DNA of 8,226 nt, from the NCBI GenBank assembly GCA_027310795.1, contig DAIDAD010000024.1, positions 1 to 8,226 of the forward strand, read 5' to 3'. Origin of the DNA: Candidatus Micrarchaeaceae archaeon (GTDB lineage: Archaea; Micrarchaeota; Micrarchaeia; Micrarchaeales; CABMGC01). Positions 1 through 6,400 of the stretch are shown piece by piece. Each line of letters starts with the position of its first letter. Position 1 is the stretch's first letter. The translations under genes and the position numbers were made by a program. The notes under the pieces are model-generated. The model saw only the letters and a program-made list of their open reading frames with translations, had not been told where the DNA came from and made no database searches.

Positions 1-30
1 ATTATGCAAAGGCAGAAAGTGTGTTTTTGA
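1..30 (+). CDS. Possible C-terminal end of an upstream gene (partial)
   Basis: Reading from base 1 gives nine sense codons (IMQRQKVCF) and then TGA at 28-30. This TGA overlaps the ATG at 30-32 of the methylthiotransferase as TGATG, a common form of translational coupling in compact archaeal operons. The piece is too short to identify. The other two plus-strand frames are also open to the window edge, so the assignment rests only on the stop/start overlap. If real, the methylthiotransferase would be an internal operon gene, which fits the lack of a visible promoter before it. Confidence 0.35.
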   Translation: MMQRQKVCF

Positions 31-1301
31 TGCGAAAAGCAGTCATAGAGACGTATGGGTGCACGCTGAACCATGCTCACAGCGACATGATAGAGGGCAT
101 TCTGAAGAATTCCGGAATAGATGCGGTCCAGTCCGTGTACAACGGCCAGGAAGCCGATTATGTGATAGTTAACACATGCACCGTGAAGAAACCGACGGAG
201 CAGCGGATACTAGACAGGCTCGAAAAGCTGTCAAAGGAGGGCAGGAAACTCATAGTCACAGGCTGCATGGCCTCTGCAAACGCTGATAGGATAAGGAAGG
301 CAGCTCCGGATGCGAGCATAATAACGATAAACAACATGCCCGAAATTGCGCAAATGATTGAAAGCGGCGCGGTCCCTGCAGAAAGGGCATCATACAAAAG
401 AATAGATAGGGCAGAGCTCGCATACAGCCCGAAAGGGCCGATAGCAAGGATACCTATAAGCGACGGCTGTTTGTCATCATGCACATTCTGCGAGACGAAG
501 TTCGCACGCGGCCCATTGAACAGCTTCTCTGAACAACTGATAACAAGGGCCGTATCAAATGCTGTTGCAAACGGGGCAAGGGAGATAGAACTGGCATCTC
601 AGGATACCGGCGCATATGGTATTGACAGAAAGACTGACATCGCAGAGCTTGTGTCAAAAGCCATTCTTATCGATGGTGATTTCAGGATACGTATAGGTAT
701 GCTGAACCCTGAGCACCTGCACAGGTACATCGACAGACTGATAGATTGCTACAAAAGCGAAAAGGTATACAAGTTCATACATCTTCCATTGCAGTCGGGC
801 AGCGATTCAGTGCTGAAAAGCATGAAGAGGAATTACTCCCCTGATGAATTCATAGGCTACGTAAAGGAGCTGCACTCAAAAATCAGGGGCATAAGCATAT
901 GGACAGATATGATAGTGGGCTATCCTACAGAAACAGAGTCGGATTTCATGCAGTCGATGGACATAATCGAAGAGATAAAGCCTGCAGTCACTAACGTATC
1001 GAAATTCTGGGAAAGACCGAACGCGCCTGCGAGGAAAATTGGAAAAATCAGGGACATTGAGATAAAGAAAAGGTCGATAAAAATGTCAAGGGCTGCAAAA
1101 GCCATCCAGTACAAGGAATTAAGGAAAGAAGTAAGCAAGACAGAAAAAATCATAATCACTGAAAAGCACAACCAGTCAAACATAGGCAGGGACGATTATT
1201 ACAGGAATGTCGTGCTGAACGAGCCTGCAGAACTTGGCACTGTTGTAGAGGTAAGGATAACAGGCAATTCTTCAGTATGCCTTATTGCATCAAAGGTGTG
1301 A
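30..1301 (+). CDS. tRNA (N6-threonylcarbamoyladenosine37-C2)-methylthiotransferase, archaeal CDKAL1/e-MtaB type
   Basis: This radical SAM enzyme is predicted to add a methylthio group to t6A at position 37 of tRNAs reading ANN codons, giving ms2t6A. Counting from ATG 30 (423 aa), the N-terminal UPF0004 domain has its three cluster-binding cysteines at C11 (ETYGCTLN), C50 (VNTCTVK) and C79 (VTGCMA). The radical SAM CxxxCxxC motif is C147, C151 and C154 (GCLSSCTFC), followed by the family motif HLPLQSGSD near 251. A TRAM domain fills about residues 370-423. All domains are present, so the gene looks intact. An in-frame GTG at 21 would add three residues. I prefer ATG 30 because relatives begin only a few residues before the YGC motif and because it overlaps an upstream TGA. 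MiaB and MtaB are alternatives within the superfamily, but the short ETYGCTLN start and the archaeal context favour the CDKAL1-like subgroup. Confidence 0.93.
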   Translation: MRKAVIETYGCTLNHAHSDMIEGILKNSGIDAVQSVYNGQEADYVIVNTCTVKKPTEQRILDRLEKLSKEGRKLIVTGCMASANADRIRKAAPDASIITINNMPEIAQMIESGAVPAERASYKRIDRAELAYSPKGPIARIPISDGCLSSCTFCETKFARGPLNSFSEQLITRAVSNAVANGAREIELASQDTGAYGIDRKTDIAELVSKAILIDGDFRIRIGMLNPEHLHRYIDRLIDCYKSEKVYKFIHLPLQSGSDSVLKSMKRNYSPDEFIGYVKELHSKIRGISIWTDMIVGYPTETESDFMQSMDIIEEIKPAVTNVSKFWERPNAPARKIGKIRDIEIKKRSIKMSRAAKAIQYKELRKEVSKTEKIIITEKHNQSNIGRDDYYRNVVLNEPAELGTVVEVRITGNSSVCLIASKV

Positions 1302-1304
1302 TTT

Positions 1305-1319
1305 AGAAAGATATTTTAA
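1305..1319 (+). promoter_or_regulatory. Archaeal BRE/TATA-like promoter of gatD
   Basis: The 39-bp gap before gatD holds a purine-rich BRE-like AGAAAG (1305-1310) followed by ATATTTTA (1311-1318). The box centre is about 26 bp before the gatD ATG at 1341. Archaeal transcription normally starts about 25-27 bp downstream of the TATA centre, which would place the start on or beside the ATG and give a leaderless mRNA. Consistent with this, no Shine-Dalgarno-like sequence lies between the box and the ATG. This is inferred from position and base composition; the start site is not shown. Confidence 0.6.
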
Positions 1320-1340
1320 GTTGAAAAATAAACGATTATC

Positions 1341-2681
1341 ATGTATTCTGAGAAAATCCTTGCATTGTTCAAGAAGGACGGCATAGAAATAGGCGACAAA
1401 GTATCAATAACTGACTCACGCGGAGAAACTGAGGGAATACTCATGCCCAGGCCCGACGTCGGCGAAAGCGACATAATAGTGATAAAGCGCGATGACGGCT
1501 ATAATGTTGGGATAAAGTATACGGCAAAAGCGAAAATAAAGAAGAAAGCAGCAAGGAAGCAGGAAGAACCCAAAAGCAGCCATGCCGCAATAAAATCTAA
1601 TGCAAAACTGCCAAAGATATCGCTGCTTTATACAGGGGGCACGATAGGAAGCAAACTTGATTATGTTTCTGGAGGTGTCCGCACGCTCACAAAACCGGAA
1701 GAGCTGCTTGCCGAGGTTCCAGAGCTTTCAGGAGTGTCAGAAATTGAAGTAAAGAATGTAATGAACGTGTTCAGCGAGGACATCACGTATGTTGAGTGGC
1801 AGAAGATAGCCGAAGAAACCGCAGCTGCACTGAACAAAGGCTCAAGGGGAGTCATCATCACGCTTGGCACAGACACCATGCACTACACCGCCGCGGCCCT
1901 CAGCTTCATGCTTCAGGGACTGAATGCCCCGGTCATCATGACAGGCGCGCAGCGAAGCAGCGACAGGGGATCAAGCGACGCGTTCATCAACCTGTTATGT
2001 TCTGCATATGCTGCATCGAGGAGCGACATAGCCGAAGTCGCAATATGCATGCATGCTGATTCTTCGGACAGGGAGTGCATGCTCATAAGGGGCACAAAGG
2101 CTAGGAAGCTGCATACATCAAGAAGGGACGCCTTCAAGCCAGTGAACAACAGCCCTATAGCGCATGTTTCAAGGGGCGGTGAGATTAAATACTCTTCCGA
2201 TTACAAAAAAACAGAAGACCAGAAAAGCAAGGTCACTGTCAAAGGTTTATTCGAGCCAAAAGTGTCTTTGCTGAAAGTGCATCCAAATTCATCGCCAGAC
2301 GTGCTTGAATACCTCTCTGGGAAAGGGTACAGGGGAGTGATACTCGAAGGCACAGGACTGGGCCACACGCCAATGAATACGAAACACAAGGATTACAACT
2401 GGTCATCTTCGATAAAGAAAGCGGTAGACGATGGAATGATAATAGGGATGGCTTCGCAGTGCATATATGGAAGAGTCAACTCAAAGGTCTACAGCACAGC
2501 AAGGGAGCTTGCAAAGCTAGGAGTCATATACTGCGAAGACATGCTTCCAGAAACTGCATATGTAAAACTGGGATTCCTGCTTGGAAATTACAAACACGAT
2601 GAAGCTACTGCTATGCTTGCCAAGAACATTGCCGGCGAGATAACCGAAAGGACTGAAGCGGACTGGACTGTAAGTGATTGA
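1341..2681 (+). CDS. gatD: Glu-tRNA(Gln) amidotransferase subunit D (asparaginase-like)
   Basis: GatD releases ammonia from Asn or Gln and passes it to GatE, which uses it to convert Glu-tRNA(Gln) to Gln-tRNA(Gln). Residues 1 to about 65 form the GatD-specific N-terminal domain (GILMPR and DGYNVGIKY are typical). A Lys-rich linker of about 25 residues follows, then the L-asparaginase fold. Active-site motifs are visible: YTGGTIGS with T101, TLGTDTM with T177 and D178, and RKLHTSRRDAF, whose K256 is the likely catalytic lysine. The 446 aa length is normal for GatD. The N-terminal domain and gatE directly downstream separate it from a plain type I asparaginase. The start ATG has no Shine-Dalgarno site but has a TATA-like box 26 bp upstream. 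Its TGA directly abuts the gatE ATG. Confidence 0.97.
   Translation: MYSEKILALFKKDGIEIGDKVSITDSRGETEGILMPRPDVGESDIIVIKRDDGYNVGIKYTAKAKIKKKAARKQEEPKSSHAAIKSNAKLPKISLLYTGGTIGSKLDYVSGGVRTLTKPEELLAEVPELSGVSEIEVKNVMNVFSEDITYVEWQKIAEETAAALNKGSRGVIITLGTDTMHYTAAALSFMLQGLNAPVIMTGAQRSSDRGSSDAFINLLCSAYAASRSDIAEVAICMHADSSDRECMLIRGTKARKLHTSRRDAFKPVNNSPIAHVSRGGEIKYSSDYKKTEDQKSKVTVKGLFEPKVSLLKVHPNSSPDVLEYLSGKGYRGVILEGTGLGHTPMNTKHKDYNWSSSIKKAVDDGMIIGMASQCIYGRVNSKVYSTARELAKLGVIYCEDMLPETAYVKLGFLLGNYKHDEATAMLAKNIAGEITERTEADWTVSD
2674..2678 (+). promoter_or_regulatory. Shine-Dalgarno site of gatE inside the gatD 3' end
   Basis: GTGAT lies three bases before the gatE ATG (2682) and can pair with the ATCAC part of the archaeal 16S rRNA 3' tail. 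It sits within the last codons of gatD, just before the zero-gap TGAATG junction, and supports the ATG at 2682 as the gatE start. The short spacing makes it a modest match. Confidence 0.4.
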
Positions 2682-4523
2682 ATGGCTCTCGATTACAAAG
2701 AGCTCGGATTCAAGTGCGGGCTCGAGATACACCAAAGGCTTGACACAAAGACAAAGCTCTTCTGCAGATGCAGCACCGATTCGAAGGACCAGAATCCGAT
2801 TATGGAGATAGAGAGGTACCAGCGTGCAGTCGCAGGAGAGACGGGCCTTATAGACAGGTCGACGAGCTTCGAGAGCAGCAGGAAGCGCGAATTCAGATAC
2901 AAAGTGTTCAGAAACACGACCTGTCTTGTTGACATAGACGAAGAGCCGCCGCACAGCCCGAATAAGGAAGCGATAGGCACTGCGTTGAGGATTTCAGCAT
3001 ACGTCGATGCAGATGTGCCGGATGAAATACAGCCTATGAGGAAGGAGGTGCTTGACGGAAGCGACCCAAGCGCTTTCCAGAGGAGCATGATGGTCGCATA
3101 CGGGGGCAAGCTACAGGTAGGAAACAGGCTGATAAACATACCTTCTGTGTTCCTTGAAGAGGAATCGAGCGGGATAGAGGACACGAAGGGCGAGAAGGCG
3201 ACTTACAGGACGGACAGGCTTGGCATACCATTGATAGAGGTCGACACCGACCCTTCGATAGCAAACCCTGCTGAGGCAAAGGAGGTTGCGAAGCAGATAG
3301 GACTGCTATTGAGGCTGAGCGGCAGGGCGCAGAGGGGCATAGGCTCCATAAGGCAGGATGTGAATGTGTCGATAAAAAGGGGCACGAGGGTCGAGATAAA
3401 GGGCCTTCAGGAACTCGACAGAATGGATTCGATAATAGAGAAGGAAGTGGAAAGGCAGCGCAATCTTGTAGAGATAATGGATGAGCTCAACAAAAGGAAA
3501 GCGTCAGTTGGAAAGCCTCAGGACATCACAAAAATATTCAAGGACACGAAAGCAGCGATAATAGACAACAGTATAAAATCAAATGGCGTAGTCCTCGGGG
3601 CAAAGCTAAATAAGTTCAAAGGGATTGTCTGCAGGGAGATCAACGAAGGCAAAAGGCTGGGCACAGAGATAAGCGAGTATACAAAGAAAGGCGGCGTGAA
3701 GGGGATAATACACAGCGACGAAAACCTTGAAAAGTACGGATTAACGGAAAAAGAGGCGGAAGAGATCAGGGCAGCGCTGAAAGCATCAGAAGATGACGCA
3801 TTCATATTGATAGCTGCAGAGCAAGGGGCTGCTGAAAAGTCGATGGGCTATGCGCTGTTGCGAGCAGGGCTTGCCATTTCAGGAGTTCCGCCCGAAACAA
3901 GGAACGCAGAGCCGAATTCCGACACGACAAGGTTCATGCGCCCGCTTCCCGGTGGTTCGAGGATGTACCCTGAAACTGACATACTGCCTATAAGCATAGA
4001 CCCTGGTTCATATGCGAAAATGAAAAAGGAGAAGCTCAGCATACAGGAGATAAGCAGGAAGCTTGAGGAAGAGATAGGCAACAAGCAATTGTCGGATCAG
4101 ATGCTATGGTCCCATAATTTCCAGACGTATAATTACATAAAGGAAAATATTTCGGTGAAGCCGAATGTCATAGCAGGAATACTCCTTGAAAAACTCACTG
4201 AACTTAGGAGAAAAGGGATTCCTGCAGATGAGATAAGCGCCGAAGTGCTTCTTGAGATATTCAAAAGGTATGAAAAGGAAAAAATCACCAGGCTTGGCAT
4301 AGAGGAAGTGCTGAAGCTGCTTCCGAAGTCACCTGCAGATATTGACAGACTGATAAAAACGAAGGGGCTGTCAAGGTTTACAAAGGCAGAGGTTGAAGAG
4401 ATAGTAAGGAAGAACAAAGGGAAAGATGCAAACGACACAAGGAACAGGGTCATGTCGAAGCACAGGATAAATGTCGATGGAGAAGAGCTCAATTCCGCTA
4501 TAAAAAAAGCATTTGGTGTGTGA
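2682..4523 (+). CDS. gatE: Glu-tRNA(Gln) amidotransferase subunit E
   Basis: GatE binds Glu-tRNA(Gln), activates the glutamyl group with ATP and amidates it with ammonia supplied by GatD. The 613-aa protein starts with the GatB/GatE catalytic core: GLEIHQRLDTKTKLFCRC (residues 13-30), TTCLVDIDEEPPHSPN (79-94), the LEEESSGIED stretch (158-167), YRTDRLGIPLIEVDTDP (175-191) and IGSIRQDVNVS with VEIKGLQEL (220-245). About residues 295-400 are the GAD insert shared with bacterial AspRS, which distinguishes GatE from GatB. About 470-613 are the helical tRNA-binding GatB/YqeY-like tail. The protein looks complete. Its ATG directly follows the gatD stop, as expected for the partner subunit, and its own TGA directly abuts the next gene. 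Presence of GatDE implies that Gln-tRNA(Gln) is made by the indirect route in this organism. Confidence 0.98.
   Translation: MALDYKELGFKCGLEIHQRLDTKTKLFCRCSTDSKDQNPIMEIERYQRAVAGETGLIDRSTSFESSRKREFRYKVFRNTTCLVDIDEEPPHSPNKEAIGTALRISAYVDADVPDEIQPMRKEVLDGSDPSAFQRSMMVAYGGKLQVGNRLINIPSVFLEEESSGIEDTKGEKATYRTDRLGIPLIEVDTDPSIANPAEAKEVAKQIGLLLRLSGRAQRGIGSIRQDVNVSIKRGTRVEIKGLQELDRMDSIIEKEVERQRNLVEIMDELNKRKASVGKPQDITKIFKDTKAAIIDNSIKSNGVVLGAKLNKFKGIVCREINEGKRLGTEISEYTKKGGVKGIIHSDENLEKYGLTEKEAEEIRAALKASEDDAFILIAAEQGAAEKSMGYALLRAGLAISGVPPETRNAEPNSDTTRFMRPLPGGSRMYPETDILPISIDPGSYAKMKKEKLSIQEISRKLEEEIGNKQLSDQMLWSHNFQTYNYIKENISVKPNVIAGILLEKLTELRRKGIPADEISAEVLLEIFKRYEKEKITRLGIEEVLKLLPKSPADIDRLIKTKGLSRFTKAEVEEIVRKNKGKDANDTRNRVMSKHRINVDGEELNSAIKKAFGV
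4515..4518 (+). promoter_or_regulatory. GGTG Shine-Dalgarno site of the AIM24-like gene
   Basis: GGTG at the very end of gatE lies five bases before the ATG at 4524. It matches the core of the archaeal ribosome-binding site and supports that start at a junction where the gatE stop and the new ATG directly abut. Confidence 0.5.
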
Positions 4524-5213
4524 ATGGACTATGAGATTGTAGGAAGCAACATGCAGTACCTAAGGGTAAAGCTCAAGAAGGGAGAGAAGTTCTACGGCGA
4601 CTCTGGGAACTTCATAAGCAAGACCAGCGGCACAGTGATGGCGCCCAAGCTTGCTGGCGGCATAGTGAGCGCGCTTGAGAGGAAATGGACCGGGGCAACG
4701 GCAATGCTCACCGAGTTCAATGCCAAGGACAGCGACGCATATGTATCGCTTTCAGGGGTTTACCCTGGCAAGATATATGCTGTAGACCTTGAAGAGGGCG
4801 AGGAGTTCGTGGCAGAGCATTATGCGTTCCTTGCAGCCGACGAATCCGTGAAATTCACGATGCAGGCTGTAAGCCTAGGCGCAGCATTCTTCGGCGGTGA
4901 AGGTCTGCTGTTCCAGAAGTTCATAGGCCCTGGCACAGTGGCGATACACGTTGTCGGTGACATAATAGAGTACCAGCTGGATGGGACGAAAAACATGGAG
5001 ATCGACCCGGGGCACCTTGCAGGGTTCAGCGGCGGGGTGAAATACAGCGTCAAGTTTGTTGACAACATAAGGACCGCGATGTTCGGCGGCGTAGGATTAT
5101 TCCTTGCGACAATGAGTGGAAACGGCAAGGTCATAACCCACAGCGTGTCAAGGCACAAACTCACATATGCGATATACAACGACGGCTTTGCGCAGGCGAA
5201 GAACAAGAAATGA
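4524..5213 (+). CDS. AIM24 / TIGR00266-family protein, function unknown
   Basis: The 229-aa product matches the AIM24 family, named for a yeast mitochondrial inner-membrane protein and widespread in bacteria and archaea. Family hallmarks are visible: FFGGEGLLFQKFIGPGTVAIHVVG (residues 122-145), DPGHLAGFS (161-169) and a second glycine-rich repeat-like segment MFGGVGLFLATMSGNGKV (186-203). This gives the expected two-lobed, all-beta, Gly-rich layout. There is no signal peptide and no convincing transmembrane helix, so the protein is probably cytosolic. It has no recognisable catalytic motif; biochemical activity is not established for the family. The gene starts directly after the gatE stop, so it is very likely co-transcribed with gatDE, but nothing in the sequence shows that it acts on tRNA. 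The family call is firm; the role is open. Confidence 0.88.
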   Translation: MDYEIVGSNMQYLRVKLKKGEKFYGDSGNFISKTSGTVMAPKLAGGIVSALERKWTGATAMLTEFNAKDSDAYVSLSGVYPGKIYAVDLEEGEEFVAEHYAFLAADESVKFTMQAVSLGAAFFGGEGLLFQKFIGPGTVAIHVVGDIIEYQLDGTKNMEIDPGHLAGFSGGVKYSVKFVDNIRTAMFGGVGLFLATMSGNGKVITHSVSRHKLTYAIYNDGFAQAKNKK

Positions 5214-5222
5214 GATGTTCCT

Positions 5223-5744
5223 GTGGCGACCGTATTCAGAGCGAAAGCGTTCCGTGTAGAGGAGATATTTCCCGTAATAAAGGGGAAAAGAGCAAAGTAT
5301 GACGTTATAAGGAAGAGCGGCGCGTCGGTCATAGTGCCGATACTGCCTGATAAAAGAATACTGTTAGAGCGCCAGAAGCGGTACGTGATAAACCGTTTCA
5401 TATACGAGCTGCCTGCGGGCACGATGGAAAAAGGCGAGAATCCTAGGAAAACGGCAGCCAGGGAGCTTGAGGAAGAGACAGGGTACAAAGCCAGGAGCAT
5501 GAAACTGCTATTCAAGGGCTATTCCTCACCGGGGATTATGGACGAGATGCTATACTTCTATGTTGCAGAAGGCCTGTACAAAGGAAAAATGAGAAGGGAG
5601 CGTGACGAGATAATGACGCTCAAAAAGATATCGCTTGAAGAAGCGATAAAAATGATGAGGAACGGCACCATAATAGATGCAAAGACTATAGCAGGCATAC
5701 TTTACTATGCAAACCTGTGCAGTCAGAATACCTCTCTTCTGTAG
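5223..5744 (+). CDS. NUDIX hydrolase, ADP-ribose pyrophosphatase-like
   Basis: The 173-aa protein carries a full Nudix box at residues 66-88: G66, E72, then RELEEETG at 80-87, which fits GX5EX7REUXEEXGU. Such enzymes hydrolyse nucleoside diphosphates linked to another group, using Mg2+ held by the box glutamates. A proline in SSPG (P103), about 16 residues past the box, and the N-terminal layout (RVEEIFPV, then GASVIVPIL) point to the ADP-ribose/nucleotide-sugar branch. The exact substrate is uncertain. The start is GTG at 5223: an in-frame stop (the preceding gene's TGA at 5211) lies just upstream, and the next Met lies inside the Nudix box. Only nine bases separate it from the AIM24-like gene, and GAGATG-like bases before it are a weak ribosome-binding site. 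Its last 22 bp overlap the opposing peptidase gene. Confidence 0.92.
   Translation: MATVFRAKAFRVEEIFPVIKGKRAKYDVIRKSGASVIVPILPDKRILLERQKRYVINRFIYELPAGTMEKGENPRKTAARELEEETGYKARSMKLLFKGYSSPGIMDEMLYFYVAEGLYKGKMRRERDEIMTLKKISLEEAIKMMRNGTIIDAKTIAGILYYANLCSQNTSLL
5723..5744. other. Convergent coding overlap (22 bp)
   Basis: The last 22 bp of the plus-strand NUDIX gene (stop TAG 5742-5744) and of the minus-strand peptidase gene (stop TGA on the complement of 5723-5725) occupy the same DNA. There is no room for separate terminators before either stop. No run of five or more T is seen on either strand in the tens of bases past the stops, so the two transcripts probably extend into each other as antisense. 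Confidence 0.85.
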
Positions 5745-6400
5745 CTGTCATACGCCTTAAGTTCCTTCCTCAGCCCTTTATAATCGGCGCAGAGCGCACC
5801 GACCTGCTTCCAGAAACTTGCAGAGTGATTAAGTTCAATCGTATGCGCAAGCTCATGCGCCACTACATATCCCGCAACGCTGCTTGGAAGCATGCAGAGG
5901 TATCTGTTGAACCTCAGCTCATGGGAACTTGAGCAGCTGCCCCATTTGCTCCCCCTGCACAGCCGTATCCCTTTATACTTAATCCCTGACTGCTGCGCTT
6001 TTGCAGATGCGATATCTGATGCAAGCTTCAGGCTGTTCTCACCTAACCATCTGTCTACAAGATGCTCTGCAGAGCCCTTGCTGCCCGCGCCGAATATGAC
6101 TGCGTCTTTTTCCGCATCTACTGAAATGCCTCTTGAATCTTTGAAAAGGGCAACGAATCTTCTGCCATTGAGATATATGGTGTTCCTGCCAAACAGCCTT
6201 ACCGAATTCTTTATGCTGTTGTAATGCTTCTCTATCCAGCGGTTGTTCTCCTTTATCGCCTGTTCTGCCTTCCTTTCGCTGTCTGCCACAACAACTAACG
6301 TGTCGCCCCTGAAGCGCAGGTATGCATTCCTTATGCGCTTCTTCTCAATATACCTGCAGCTTATCCTGCTGCTGCCGACAACTATCCCATTCTCCATCAT
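5723..6400 (-). CDS. YgjP-like (DUF45) zinc metallopeptidase
   Basis: The 225-aa protein belongs to the YgjP/DUF45 group of predicted metallopeptidases related to the SprT/WLM and M48 clans. It has the signature SKWGSCSS (residues 151-158), then VVAHELAHTIELNHSASFW (179-197). In this stretch H182 and H186 of HExxH and a downstream histidine (H192) are the likely zinc ligands, and E183 is the likely catalytic base. There is no signal peptide or membrane segment, so it is predicted to be cytosolic. The substrate is unknown. The start ATG at 6400 overlaps the aIF5B stop as ATGA, with AGGT (plus-strand ACCT, 6405-6408) as a ribosome-binding site. A second in-frame ATG at 6397 is equally well spaced and cannot be excluded. 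The gene ends in a 22-bp convergent overlap with the NUDIX gene. Confidence 0.9.
   Translation of the reverse strand: MMENGIVVGSSRISCRYIEKKRIRNAYLRFRGDTLVVVADSERKAEQAIKENNRWIEKHYNSIKNSVRLFGRNTIYLNGRRFVALFKDSRGISVDAEKDAVIFGAGSKGSAEHLVDRWLGENSLKLASDIASAKAQQSGIKYKGIRLCRGSKWGSCSSSHELRFNRYLCMLPSSVAGYVVAHELAHTIELNHSASFWKQVGALCADYKGLRKELKAYDSYRREVF

Noticed and set aside
21..29. GTG at 21 as the start of the methylthiotransferase
   Set aside because: It adds only FL-type residues before the family N-terminus and lacks a good ribosome-binding site. ATG at 30 overlaps an upstream TGA and fits relatives better.
1302..1340. tRNA or small RNA gene in the only real gap
   Set aside because: The gap is 39 bp, AT-rich, without stem-loop structure, and is better explained by a promoter.
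1341..2681. gatD read as a free-standing L-asparaginase
   Set aside because: The GatD-specific N-terminal domain is present and gatE follows with zero spacing.
2517..3184. Minus-strand open frames of 145 and 163 codons across the gatD/gatE junction and the gatE start
   Set aside because: They lie fully opposite conserved gatD and gatE codons, have no family motifs, and no ribosome-binding site or promoter was evident.
4820..5515. 231-codon minus-strand open frame opposite the AIM24-like and NUDIX genes
   Set aside because: It runs antisense across two well-supported genes and their junction, and its Ser/Pro-rich translation shows no recognisable domain. It is a by-product of codon use on the other strand.
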